From Pedobacter heparinus DSM 2366 (lineage in GTDB: Bacteria; Bacteroidota; Bacteroidia; Sphingobacteriales; Sphingobacteriaceae): a stretch of DNA of 64,000 bases. Of this stretch, positions 17,381 through 25,620 are shown one piece after another (the first letter of the stretch is position 1; each line of letters begins with the position of its first letter). Under the pieces are notes generated by a model, which saw only the letters and a list, made by a program, of their open reading frames with translations, did no database searches and was not told the DNA's origin. The stretch is from contig NC_013061.1 of NCBI RefSeq assembly GCF_000023825.1, forward strand, positions 5,084,001 to 5,148,000, written 5' to 3'. Made by a program: the position numbers and the translations under genes.

Positions 17381-18016
17381 ATGATACCACTCCAGGAAAT
17401 TTCCTATTTTGCCCTGGCCGCCCTGCTCCTGGTGATCAGCCCCGGTCCTAACATGATCTATTTAATCTCCCGTTCCATTACCCAGGGACAGCGATCCGGG
17501 TTAATTTCACTGGCCGGCATCATTTCCGGTTTCCTTTTTCACATCATCATGGTCTCTGCCGGACTCACAGCAGTACTTTTTGCCGTTCCTTTTGTATACT
17601 CCACCATTAAAACCCTGGGGGTGTTGTACCTCCTGTACCTGGCCTACCAGGCCATTAAGCCCAACGGAAAAAGTCTTTTCGAAGTCAGACAAGACCTGCC
17701 AAACGACAAACCGGCTAAATTGTTCAAAATAGGGGTCCTTACTACCATCCTGAACCCTAAAGTTGCCGTATTCTATTTGTCATTCTTCCCCTATTTTATC
17801 AAACCGGAATATGGCTCGGTCTTCATACAAAGCCTTCAACTGGGCATTACCCAGGTAAGCATCAGCTTTACAGTTAACTTTATCATCGTTTTAACTGCAT
17901 CAAAAGTTGCCCTGTTTTTTTCAAAAAGTCCCGGCTGGGTAAAAATCCAGAAATGGTTTATGGCAAGTATCCTGGCATCCCTTGCGATAAAAATGGCCTT
18001 AAGCAAGGAAAAATAA
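17381..18016 (+). CDS. LysE/RhtB family amino-acid exporter
   Basis: A 211-residue inner-membrane protein with about six hydrophobic segments. The diagnostic N-terminal block LLVISPGPNMIYLISRSITQGQRSGL is intact, as is the mid-protein GVLTTILNPKVAVFYLSFFPYF. The family exports amino acids such as lysine, threonine or homoserine; the substrate here is unknown. A striking inverted repeat starts 18 nt after its stop. Confidence 0.9.
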   Translation: MIPLQEISYFALAALLLVISPGPNMIYLISRSITQGQRSGLISLAGIISGFLFHIIMVSAGLTAVLFAVPFVYSTIKTLGVLYLLYLAYQAIKPNGKSLFEVRQDLPNDKPAKLFKIGVLTTILNPKVAVFYLSFFPYFIKPEYGSVFIQSLQLGITQVSISFTVNFIIVLTASKVALFFSKSPGWVKIQKWFMASILASLAIKMALSKEK

Positions 18017-18033
18017 AACAGTTATACCGCTTC

Positions 18034-18099
18034 AAAGACGCTATGCCTTTCCAAAAAAATTGGATCTCCGAAAAGGCATAGCGTCTTTCGCCTTTTCGG
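18034..18099 (+). promoter_or_regulatory. Two mutually exclusive hairpins (possible attenuator or repeat element)
   Basis: Segment A (18034-18050) is a perfect 17-bp inverted match to segment B (18072-18088). The overlapping segment 18068-18077 also pairs perfectly over 10 bp with segment C (18090-18099). A and C both carry GCCTTT, so they compete for B and the two stems cannot coexist. No U-tract follows either stem. It sits between the exporter stop and the methyltransferase ATG at 18153. It could terminate or stabilise the exporter mRNA, regulate the next gene, or be a mobile palindromic repeat. Confidence 0.55.
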
Positions 18100-18140
18100 C
18101 GAATTATGCAGCCTTAGAGGAGATACCAATTTTTTACCTT

Positions 18141-18148
18141 TATATTTG
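18141..18148 (+). promoter_or_regulatory. Exact -7 element abutting the methyltransferase start
   Basis: TATATTTG matches TAnnTTTG and ends only 4 nt before the ATG at 18153. If used, the transcript would begin at or next to the start codon (leaderless). It may be a chance match, since the gene could be expressed from further upstream. Confidence 0.35.
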
Positions 18149-18152
18149 CGAA

Positions 18153-19337
18153 ATGATCGATGTAATCCTAAAAAAAGGCAAAGAAAAAGCCGCTATGCTC
18201 CGTCACCCCTGGATCTTTTCTGGTGCAATTGATAAAATAAAGGGAAATCCTGAAAATGGAGAAGTGGTAACCCTAAGGTCAGCAGCAAAAGAATTTCTGG
18301 CCTATGCCTATTACAACGATCAATCCCGGGTAGCCCTTCGTTTGCTCGAATGGGATGAAAATACCACGATAAACAAGTCCTGGTACCGGGAAAAACTCAA
18401 AGCCGCCATCGCCTCAAGGGACCATGTATTAAACGAAAATACCAATACCTGCAGACTGGTATTCAGTGAAGCAGATTTTTTACCTGGCCTGATCGTAGAT
18501 AAATATGCCGGCTTTCTTTCCCTGCAAATATTAAGTGCAGGCATGGAAAGCATAAAAGCAACACTTATCGAGCTCCTCAGGGAATTGCTAAACCCAACAG
18601 GGATATTCGATAAAAGTGATGCCGGCGCACGTAAACATGAAAACCTCGAAGCTACACAAGGTCTTTTATGGGGAGAAACCCCTCCTGAATTTATTGAAGT
18701 AAAAGAAAACGGCATTCTTTACCACATCAACATTGCCGATGGCCAGAAGTCAGGCTTCTATTGCGACCAGCGCGACAACCGGAAAATCCTGGCTGATTAC
18801 ACCAGGGGCAAATCCGTTCTGGATTGTTTCTGCTACAGCGGAGGATTTACCTTAAACAGCCTGAAATCCGGTGCCGCATCCGTTACCAGCGTAGACAGTT
18901 CTGCACTGGCCATTGAAACCCTGCAGCACAATCTGGAACTGAACGGTTTTAAAGGATCCAATCAGCATAGCATACAATCTGATGTCAACAAGCAACTGCG
19001 CATTTTTAAAGACGAAGGAAAAACCTTTGATGTATTGGTGTTAGACCCGCCAAAATACGCGCCTTCAAGATCCGCACTGGACCGGGCAGCAAGGGCTTAC
19101 AAAGACCTGAACAGGCTTGGCATGCTCCTGCTTAAAAAAGGGGGCATCCTGGCTACATTTTCCTGCTCCGGAGCAGTAGACATGGAAACCTTTAAACAGA
19201 TCATTGCATGGGCCGCATTGGATGCAGGCCGCGAAGTACAGATCATCAGACAGTTCTGTCAGCCTGAAGACCACCCGGTAAGTCTTTCTTTCCCTGAAGG
19301 AGAATATCTAAAAGGATTATTGCTAAGGATACTTTAA
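18153..19337 (+). CDS. RlmI-like class I SAM-dependent rRNA methyltransferase
   Basis: 394 residues: an N-terminal PUA domain (VILKKGKEKAAMLRHPWIFS, about 1-75), an EEHEE-like middle domain, then a Rossmann methyltransferase domain with VLDCFCYSGGFTLN (SAM motif I), VTSVDSSALAIE and VLDPPKYAPSRSALDRA (motif IV). This architecture is that of 23S rRNA m5C1962 methyltransferase RlmI. The frame is open 31 codons upstream from a TTG, but the PUA alignment starts at MIDVILKKG, so ATG 18153 is chosen. The exact RNA target is inferred. Confidence 0.88.
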   Translation: MIDVILKKGKEKAAMLRHPWIFSGAIDKIKGNPENGEVVTLRSAAKEFLAYAYYNDQSRVALRLLEWDENTTINKSWYREKLKAAIASRDHVLNENTNTCRLVFSEADFLPGLIVDKYAGFLSLQILSAGMESIKATLIELLRELLNPTGIFDKSDAGARKHENLEATQGLLWGETPPEFIEVKENGILYHINIADGQKSGFYCDQRDNRKILADYTRGKSVLDCFCYSGGFTLNSLKSGAASVTSVDSSALAIETLQHNLELNGFKGSNQHSIQSDVNKQLRIFKDEGKTFDVLVLDPPKYAPSRSALDRAARAYKDLNRLGMLLLKKGGILATFSCSGAVDMETFKQIIAWAALDAGREVQIIRQFCQPEDHPVSLSFPEGEYLKGLLLRIL

Positions 19338-19339
19338 AT

Positions 19340-19588
19340 TTATAAACTATCGTCGTCGGGTAGCTTGTCGTATTCACCTTTAAGTGCGTACCAGCCAAAA
19401 ATAACCAGCCCCGCGCTGATGGGAATAAAGATAAACAAGATAATCCCCCACTGCAATGCAGTATTTGTTTTGTGTACACCTTCTTCAGCCAGGCCAACCT
19501 TTTCGAAAGCCTGCATAAACATAAATATAATGGATACCGGGCCAAGTATGATCCAAAGTAATCCTAATGCTTTTTTTAATCCGTTCAT
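19340..19588 (-). CDS. Small two-helix membrane protein downstream of MFS transporter
   Basis: 82 residues with two transmembrane helices (LGLLWIILGPVSIIFMFMQA and IILFIFIPISAGLVIFGWYA) and a short acidic C-terminus (DKLPDDDSL). It begins 11 nt after the MFS stop on the same strand, so it is cotranscribed. The family is not recognised with certainty. The pairing suggests an accessory subunit or stabiliser of the transporter, which is inference from context only. Confidence 0.72.
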   Translation of the reverse strand: MNGLKKALGLLWIILGPVSIIFMFMQAFEKVGLAEEGVHKTNTALQWGIILFIFIPISAGLVIFGWYALKGEYDKLPDDDSL

Positions 19589-19599
19589 GATTGAAATTC

Positions 19600-21144
19600 T
19601 TAAATGTTTTCAGATTCAGCCTCTTTGTGGTCCGGCTTCTTATTAGATAAATAAACTGTGCCTATAATTAAACTCAATGCCGCTATGCCGATCGGGTACC
19701 ATAACCCCGATAAGGGGGTAGAACCCGAAAAGCTGGCAATAAGTGTAGCAATAAAAGGTACCAGTCCGCCAAAAACCCCATTGCCCACATGATAAGGTAA
19801 GGACATGGAAGTATACCTGATCTTGGTAGGGAACAATTCTACCAGGAATGCCGCTATTGGCCCGTAAACCATGGTTACCAGCAAAATCTGGAAAAAGATC
19901 AGGAATACAAATTTCCAGAAAACAGGTGTGGAAAGCTTTTTATCCTTATAGGCATCCGGTAACTCCACTATAGGCTTGCCCGCATCTGCAAATTTGGTGT
20001 GCGACTGTATCTTTTGGAAAGACGCGCCGTTCAGTAAGGTTACCGTTGAACTCGTGCTGATCAGACTGTCGGCAGTTCCGGTAATCACAGTACGTGTAAC
20101 CACAGGGTCAGATACGGAGGCAATATCCTTTTGTTCTATTTTGGTAACATCGGTATCATCTAAAAAGATCTGGTAAATGGGCCTGTAAAATATAACGCCC
20201 AACAACATCCCGGCCAGCATGATCCATTTTCGGCCAACCTTATCGCTCCAGGAGCCAAAGATCACAAAGAAAGGGGTAGCAAAGGCTATGCCCCACAAAA
20301 GAATATACCTGGAATCGTTAAAATCAACATGGCAGGTATTTTCAATAAAGGACTGCGCATAAAACTGCCCCGTGTACCAGATCACCCCCTGCCCCATCGT
20401 AGCGCCAAAAAGTGCGAGCAAAACCATTTTAAAATTGGCCTTATTGTTAAAACTCTCTTTTAAAGGGTTTTTCGAGACTTTACCTTCCGATTTCAGCTTG
20501 CTGAACATCGGCGATTCGTGCATTTTCATCCTGATATAGATGGAAACACCAACCAGCAGGATAGACAGCAAAAATGGGATTCTCCAGCCCCAGTCGGCAA
20601 AGCTTTCAGCGCCCACCAGGTTTTTGGTCAATACTATAATACCGAGAGAAAGAAATAAACCCCCGGTTGCTGTAGTCTGTATCCAGCTGGTAAAAAAACC
20701 TCTTTTATTAGCCGGTGCATGTTCTGCAACATAAGTGGCCGCACCACCATATTCACCGCCAAGGGCCAGGCCCTGGATTAGCCTCAAAATCAGCACCAGG
20801 ATCGGCGCTGCATAACCTATACTTGAATAGGATGGTATTAAACCGATCAGAAAAGTAGAACCACCCATCAACACCAATGTGAGTAAAAAAGTATACTTCC
20901 GGCCTATCAAATCGCCTAACCGGCCAAACACCAGTGCACCAAAAGGCCGAACAATAAAGCCTGCGGCAAATATGGCCAGTGTGTTAATCAATGCAGAAGC
21001 ACCGGCATCTGCGGGAAATAACTGTGATCCGATAATAGTGGCCAGACTTCCAAAAATATAGAAATCATACCATTCGATCAGCGTCCCCAGTGATGAGGCG
21101 CCTATAACTTTAAAAATACTGCTCTGTTGTGGTTCCTGGCTCAT
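19600..21144 (-). CDS. MHS-type (metabolite:H+ symporter) MFS transporter with a large loop insertion
   Basis: 514 residues, 12 predicted helices. LGTLIEWYDFYIFGSLATII and the RPFGALVFGRLGDLIGRKYT loop (motif A) are typical of ProP/KgtP-type symporters. Between helices of the C-terminal half lies an unusually long polar insertion, about residues 328-405, rich in Thr/Ser/Val (VTRTVITGTADSLISTSSTV). Organic acid, betaine or other small metabolites are the family substrates. An upstream in-frame start would add 17 unlikely residues; ATG 21144 gives MSQEPQQSSIFK. The next gene encodes a small membrane protein. Confidence 0.88.
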   Translation of the reverse strand: MSQEPQQSSIFKVIGASSLGTLIEWYDFYIFGSLATIIGSQLFPADAGASALINTLAIFAAGFIVRPFGALVFGRLGDLIGRKYTFLLTLVLMGGSTFLIGLIPSYSSIGYAAPILVLILRLIQGLALGGEYGGAATYVAEHAPANKRGFFTSWIQTTATGGLFLSLGIIVLTKNLVGAESFADWGWRIPFLLSILLVGVSIYIRMKMHESPMFSKLKSEGKVSKNPLKESFNNKANFKMVLLALFGATMGQGVIWYTGQFYAQSFIENTCHVDFNDSRYILLWGIAFATPFFVIFGSWSDKVGRKWIMLAGMLLGVIFYRPIYQIFLDDTDVTKIEQKDIASVSDPVVTRTVITGTADSLISTSSTVTLLNGASFQKIQSHTKFADAGKPIVELPDAYKDKKLSTPVFWKFVFLIFFQILLVTMVYGPIAAFLVELFPTKIRYTSMSLPYHVGNGVFGGLVPFIATLIASFSGSTPLSGLWYPIGIAALSLIIGTVYLSNKKPDHKEAESENI

Positions 21145-21224
21145 ATTTGGTTTAAAAGGTTTGCTTAAAGAACTAAATCTACAATTTATTCTCAATTATA
21201 AGCAAGATTTTAAAACTATAAAAG

Positions 21225-21261
21225 CAAAAAAATTAACATCGTTACCGTACCCATGTTAATT
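21225..21261 (-). terminator. Intrinsic terminator after the nucleoid-protein gene
   Basis: On the minus strand a 9-bp stem (AATTAACAT / ATGTTAATT, 13-nt loop) is followed by TTTTTGCTTTT. It lies 15 nt after the NdpA-like stop and separates the TerC-NdpA unit from the MFS unit. Confidence 0.72.
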
Positions 21262-21275
21262 ATAGAGAGAAAAAC

Positions 21276-22331
21276 CTATTGCTCTTCCCTAAAAAACACC
21301 TTATAATAATTCATAGATTTATCGTCATCAAAGCCTTTTTCGATCAGCTCTTTATCGCCATGAATATAGATGTGAAAGTTCTTGTCCAGCTTTAATACGC
21401 TTTTATAAACCCTGGCCTGTTTTTTTACCGCAGCCCCGGAAATGTCAAAGCTATCCGGAATAGGCTGGTCAAATTCTTCTTCAAAGCTTTTCTTATAGTT
21501 TTTAAAAGAGGCTATCCCTTCTGCATTGCCAATCACTTCATTCGAGAACTCTTCCAGGTCAAAGCTCTCCTTTTCCTTAAAGTACTTCATGGATTTGTTC
21601 AGCAGATCTATTTTATCTGCCTTCGAGATTTCAAATTCCTCATCCAGCTTTTCAGTGACAAAGTTTTTATATACCCCCAGCACACTGCTGGTCTGGTTAA
21701 AATTATCATTCCTGATCTTCAGCTTCAAAAACTCATCCTTCCAGTATACCGCTTCTGCACTTCTGTTGGTCTGGTCAATCACTGCTACCCGAAAACCTTC
21801 TGCTTTATCTGTATTGAAAATCAGGCAGCCTTTATCCAGCTTATTGATGTTAATGGCTTCCTGCTCATAACTTAAGCCAAAGCCATCCTGCTCCGGAAAA
21901 ACTTTTAAATAACTCTCCTTGGTCTCTGATTTAAAGATCCCGATAGCATCATGCAGCTCTCCTTCTATCTGCACATTTTCAAAATAGGCCACATACAGTT
22001 CACCGGGTTTAATCTTCGGATGACCCGAAACATCATACAGGTATTTAGCCAGTTGTTTGCTGTTCTCATGAAAGGTTTCTCCCTTTTCAAAAATGGCTGC
22101 GGCAAAATGATACGCTTCATTAAGGTTCAGGTCACCATTTGGATGAATAAAACGATATACTTCGTTCACCTTTTCGTAAGGGCCTAAAAAATATTGCTGC
22201 AATAGGTTACTCAGCATGGGGTCTTTAATCATTAAAGATTTTTCAGACAATACGTAAAACTCCTCTTCAGACTTGTTCCCGATTCGGTGTATAGATAATT
22301 CGGCCAGTGAGGCCTCAAAAAAAGAAATCAT
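21276..22331 (-). CDS. 37-kDa nucleoid-associated protein (NdpA/YejK family)
   Basis: 351 residues, close to the usual length of this family. The conserved N-terminal ASLAELSIHRIGNKSEEEFYV, the ISFFEA start and the C-terminal LDKNFHIYIHGDKELIEKGFD block match NdpA. Family members associate with the nucleoid; the molecular role is not well defined. It is separated from terC by 3 nt, so the two form an operon. A terminator follows its stop. Confidence 0.85.
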   Translation of the reverse strand: MISFFEASLAELSIHRIGNKSEEEFYVLSEKSLMIKDPMLSNLLQQYFLGPYEKVNEVYRFIHPNGDLNLNEAYHFAAAIFEKGETFHENSKQLAKYLYDVSGHPKIKPGELYVAYFENVQIEGELHDAIGIFKSETKESYLKVFPEQDGFGLSYEQEAININKLDKGCLIFNTDKAEGFRVAVIDQTNRSAEAVYWKDEFLKLKIRNDNFNQTSSVLGVYKNFVTEKLDEEFEISKADKIDLLNKSMKYFKEKESFDLEEFSNEVIGNAEGIASFKNYKKSFEEEFDQPIPDSFDISGAAVKKQARVYKSVLKLDKNFHIYIHGDKELIEKGFDDDKSMNYYKVFFREEQ

Positions 22332-22334
22332 TAA

Positions 22335-23129
22335 TTATTTTTCCTTGGGTTGTTTTTCATTAGGTGTATTGCGCAGCTCGACGGGCTTCTGCGCATTTTT
22401 TTTCATTTTAAGGTTCAGCATCTCTACCAGGATAGAGAAGGCCATGGCAAAATAAATATAGCCTTTTGGTATGTGCTGGTCCAGACCTTCTGCCAGCAGC
22501 GAAACCCCGATCAGCAACAGGAAGGAAAGGGCAAGCATTTTTACTGTAGGGTGGTTATTTACAAAATTACTGATGGCACTTGCCGACACCATCATCACAA
22601 TTACCGCAATAACGACTGCGGCAATCATAATTTCAACATGCTCTGCCATGCCTACCGCTGTAATTACAGAGTCCAGGGAGAATACGATATCCAGCAGCAG
22701 GATTTGAACAATAACTCCACTAAAAGAATATACTTTCCCCTTAATCTCCTTCTCTTCCTCACTTTCCAGTTTATCATGGATCTCATGGGTACTTTTATAG
22801 ATCAGGAACAAGCCCCCGATAATCAGGATCAGGTCGCGGCCCGATATGGCCAGCTTTTCCAGCCATTCCGTACTGCTGATATTGAACCATGAACCAATGT
22901 TAAACAATGGAGTAGTAAGGGTCATTACCCAGGTTAAGGACAGCAACAGCAAGACCCTGGTGATCATCGCGAGTGCCAGGCCAAGCTGCCTCCCTTTTTT
23001 CTGCTGATGCGCCGGTAGCTTACCAGACAAAATGGAAATAAAGATGATGTTGTCTATGCCTAAAACGATCTCCAACACGGTCAGCGTTAATAAAGAGATC
23101 CAGGCTTCCGGGCTACTTAAAAATTCCAT
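22335..23129 (-). CDS. TerC family integral membrane protein
   Basis: 264 residues with seven or more hydrophobic segments. The family's acidic metal-binding helices are clear: LTVLEIVLGIDNIIFISIL near the N-terminus and LLDIVFSLDSVITAVGM in the middle. TerC proteins are linked to tellurite resistance and, in better-studied cases, to manganese export and metalation of exported proteins. The role here is inferred from family. First gene of the terC-ndpA pair. Confidence 0.92.
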   Translation of the reverse strand: MEFLSSPEAWISLLTLTVLEIVLGIDNIIFISILSGKLPAHQQKKGRQLGLALAMITRVLLLLSLTWVMTLTTPLFNIGSWFNISSTEWLEKLAISGRDLILIIGGLFLIYKSTHEIHDKLESEEEKEIKGKVYSFSGVIVQILLLDIVFSLDSVITAVGMAEHVEIMIAAVVIAVIVMMVSASAISNFVNNHPTVKMLALSFLLLIGVSLLAEGLDQHIPKGYIYFAMAFSILVEMLNLKMKKNAQKPVELRNTPNEKQPKEK

Positions 23130-23153
23130 AGGTAAAAATTAGGTATGCGAAGA

Positions 23154-23189
23154 TATAAAAAAAGCTTGCTGATTTTATCAACAAGCTTT
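23154..23189 (-). terminator. Terminator of the sigma/anti-sigma/surface-protein operon
   Basis: On the minus strand AAAGCTTG-mismatch-TGAT-(3 nt)-ATCA-mismatch-CAAGCTTT followed by TTTTATATC. The strong stem and U-tract lie 26 nt after the stop of the Tyr-repeat protein gene. Confidence 0.78.
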
Positions 23190-23214
23190 GTTCCATTTAT
23201 GTTTTTAAGCAAAC

Positions 23215-24405
23215 CTAGTTTAAATTCAACGAACCATAATCGGCCTTGAGCATAATTTGGGCTCCGCCACCGTTTCCTATGGTACCTGCATAATTTTTAA
23301 TGTTCCCTTTTTCGGCTACCAGTTTCGAGCTTACTCCTGCACCTGCTTTGAATGGCGAATAGCTGGTCCTTAATTCAAAGTTCCCCTGGTAATTGTCGCT
23401 GAACTTTAAGGAAGTATGTGAATAACTGCTCAACAGGTTTAAATTTTTACACCCTGAGCCTATTTGCTCGACAGTCAGTTTGCCATAGGCAACACCAAAA
23501 TTACCCGGGCCATTTAAATTCCCAATGGCAACTGTTGTGTACTGGCTCTTTAGGTTTAATGTGTTTACAGACCCGATCGAGAGTTTGTTGTATTGCTGTT
23601 TGATATTCGCATCCCCGATAACCGTTCCCAGTTTTACATTGGCATATTGTACATTCAGGTCCAGGTTACTTACCCTGCCAATGTCCAGTCCCGGTCCGTA
23701 TTGCTGTTTAACCACAGCATCCCATTTAATGGTGCCAATGGTTACGCCCGCATACTGTGCCTCCAGATTCAAGCTGCCAATGGTACCAATGTTAAGCCCC
23801 GCCCCGTATTGCTGTTTAATCGTAGCTGCATTTATTTCCTGAATTTTAGTAAAGCCATATTGAATTTCCAGGATATTGCTGGCGTTTTTCAGATTTCCCA
23901 CCGTTAAACTCCCATATTGAACCTTAGCGATCAATGCGCCGGAAAAACTGCCTATATTTACATTTCCATATTGATTACTTAAGGTTAAAGCGTTGGTCGC
24001 AGGCATATATACGACGTAATTTACCCTGATTTCCCTTCTGGATATCGTTTTTCCGTTCCTGAAACTGGCACCTGATTTACCACCCTCTGTTGCAAAATTG
24101 GTTTTAAATGAAACCTGGTCGCCGCTTTTATCTGCAGTTATAACTGTTCCATCTACCAAACGCTGCGCATCAGCCTCGTCCTTGCTGTAAGCTTTAATGT
24201 CAATGTCTACCCGTATTTCTTTTTTATCCCAGGTTTTGATCAGCATCTCCCCGTACCTGTTGTTCAGGTTTACCTTATCATTCCCATCTAATGGAAAACT
24301 TTTTGAAAAGGTTTTCGAACGAACAGGATCATTCGGATCTTTGGTGCCCGCAATGGCAAAATTTATTGCCATCATCAGCCCAATAGCTAAAATATAAGAT
24401 TTCAT
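23215..24405 (-). CDS. Secreted beta-solenoid-like protein with 18-residue Tyr repeats
   Basis: 396 residues with a signal peptide (MKSYILAIGLMMAINFAIAG). From about residue 140 a degenerate QYG-type motif recurs with tyrosines at 146, 164, 183, 200, 218, 236, 254, 272, 289 and 307, that is every 17-19 residues, alternating with I/L-G strands such as LNIGTIG and VTIGTIK. This is the pattern of a beta-solenoid with a stacked Tyr ladder, as in DUF4097/DUF2807-like polymer-forming proteins. It overlaps the anti-sigma-like gene by 4 nt, so it is the effector of an ECF operon. The function is unknown. Confidence 0.75.
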   Translation of the reverse strand: MKSYILAIGLMMAINFAIAGTKDPNDPVRSKTFSKSFPLDGNDKVNLNNRYGEMLIKTWDKKEIRVDIDIKAYSKDEADAQRLVDGTVITADKSGDQVSFKTNFATEGGKSGASFRNGKTISRREIRVNYVVYMPATNALTLSNQYGNVNIGSFSGALIAKVQYGSLTVGNLKNASNILEIQYGFTKIQEINAATIKQQYGAGLNIGTIGSLNLEAQYAGVTIGTIKWDAVVKQQYGPGLDIGRVSNLDLNVQYANVKLGTVIGDANIKQQYNKLSIGSVNTLNLKSQYTTVAIGNLNGPGNFGVAYGKLTVEQIGSGCKNLNLLSSYSHTSLKFSDNYQGNFELRTSYSPFKAGAGVSSKLVAEKGNIKNYAGTIGNGGGAQIMLKADYGSLNLN

Positions 24406-24929
24406 AACTGGTTCTCCTCTTTGTACTGGTTCACATCATTAATAATTGACAGTTGCTGGTTGATCACCTGGAGCTGCAGCTCCAGGTTTTTTACCATAGC
24501 CCTTACTACTACCCTTTGGTTCGGACTTTGAGGCAATTCCCTTTTAAGGGCCTCATAATCGTTCCCCAACTCATTCAGGTCTGCATTAAAACGGGCATAC
24601 AACTTGGGGTTCTTGCTGGCATATATCTGTAAACTGTCTTTTTTCTCTTCAATCAGGCTGGCAAACCGCAGTTCCTTCCTTGCATATACCCGACTGATAT
24701 CGGCCAGCTCCGGCTGATGAGCTGCCTTACGATGATTAAACATTAAAACTCCCAGCACCAGCAGCAAGGACGCTGCAACACCTACCCAAACCGGCCATTT
24801 AACCGTTTTTTTTTCCTTTTCTCTATCCAAAGCAGCATCTATCCTGCTCCATACCTCATCAGATGGCATTTTTACGTCAAACTCCTTTCGATGTGCCTTA
24901 ATGAATTCTTCCATTCCCTTATCTTTCAT
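24402..24929 (-). CDS. Anti-sigma-factor-like single-pass membrane protein
   Basis: 175 residues: a cytoplasmic N-terminus of about 45 residues (MEEFIKAHRKEFDVKMPSDE, VWSRIDAALDREKE), one transmembrane helix (WVGVAASLLLVLGVLMFNHR) and a helical extracytoplasmic part rich in Leu and Gln. The position directly between an ECF sigma factor gene (1 nt away) and a secreted-protein gene supports an anti-sigma role, although no classical zinc-binding anti-sigma motif (HxxxCxxC) is present. The internal M at residue 6 is an alternative start. Confidence 0.7.
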   Translation of the reverse strand: MKDKGMEEFIKAHRKEFDVKMPSDEVWSRIDAALDREKEKKTVKWPVWVGVAASLLLVLGVLMFNHRKAAHQPELADISRVYARKELRFASLIEEKKDSLQIYASKNPKLYARFNADLNELGNDYEALKRELPQSPNQRVVVRAMVKNLELQLQVINQQLSIINDVNQYKEENQL

Positions 24930-24930
24930 C

Positions 24931-25473
24931 TTATGCTCCTCTCTTTGCTAATAAGTCATTTAATTTCATCTTTGCCCGCATATACTGGGTGCGTGAAGTC
25001 CCTTCGGTAATTTTTAAAATATAAGCGATCTCTTCATGGTCATAGCCCTCAAACAGATACAGCGTCAACACCACCCGATACCTGTCAGGAAGCATTGCTA
25101 CCGCTGTCCTGATTTCCTCTACCTTCCATTGCAGGTCTTCGGCCGGTTCATTTTCTTCCGCTACATCCACCTCCTCTATATTTACGAACTCCACCTTACG
25201 CTTCCGCAGCTGGTTGATCGATTTATTGATCACGATCTGCTTCAGCCACAAGCCAAAAGTAGCCTCTCCTTTAAAATTGTCTATCCTTGTAAACGCATCT
25301 AAAAAAGAATCCTGTAAAACATCTTCTGCCTCTTCTTCAAAATTTACGATCCGTAGGGCCACATTATACATAGCTTTAGCATACAATTTGTAAATTTCAA
25401 ATTGTGCCTTACGGTCGCCCCGCCTGCAGCCGTTGATCAGTGCCGCATTTTTATCGATGTATACCGGTTCCAA
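24931..25473 (-). CDS. ECF RNA polymerase sigma factor
   Basis: 180 residues. Region 2 is seen in LYAKAMYNVALRIVNFEEEAEDVLQDSFLDAF and FGLWLKQIVINKSINQLRKR, and region 4 in LPDRYRVVLTLYLFEGYDHE and IAYILKITEGTSRTQYMRAK. No region 3, as expected for the ECF class. It probably directs transcription of its own operon with the anti-sigma-like and Tyr-repeat genes. The activating signal is unknown. Confidence 0.93.
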   Translation of the reverse strand: MEPVYIDKNAALINGCRRGDRKAQFEIYKLYAKAMYNVALRIVNFEEEAEDVLQDSFLDAFTRIDNFKGEATFGLWLKQIVINKSINQLRKRKVEFVNIEEVDVAEENEPAEDLQWKVEEIRTAVAMLPDRYRVVLTLYLFEGYDHEEIAYILKITEGTSRTQYMRAKMKLNDLLAKRGA

Positions 25474-25591
25474 TGTTCTTCTTTCAAATAAATAGACACT
25501 TCATTTTTTAAAACGTTGCAGCTTTAACAAAAATATTTTCAATATACCAAGCTAAATTCATCGAAGGCTTAAATATCCCGTTCAAAATCAA

Positions 25592-25599
25592 TATTTTTG
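25592..25599 (+). promoter_or_regulatory. Possible -7 element of aspS
   Basis: TATTTTTG matches TAnnTTTG, 21 nt before ATG 25621. Its position also argues against the in-frame TTG at 25597 as a start codon, since that codon lies inside the element. Confidence 0.42.
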
Positions 25600-25620
25600 C
25601 CGCTTAATACTTTAATAATA

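Noticed and set aside
18060..18152. N-terminal extension of the RlmI-like gene from a TTG start
   Set aside because: Overlaps the two-state hairpin region and a promoter element; the family alignment begins at ATG 18153.
21145..21195. Upstream start for the MFS transporter
   Set aside because: Adds 17 residues (MRINCRFSSLSKPFKPN) unlike MHS family N-termini; ATG 21144 is more typical.
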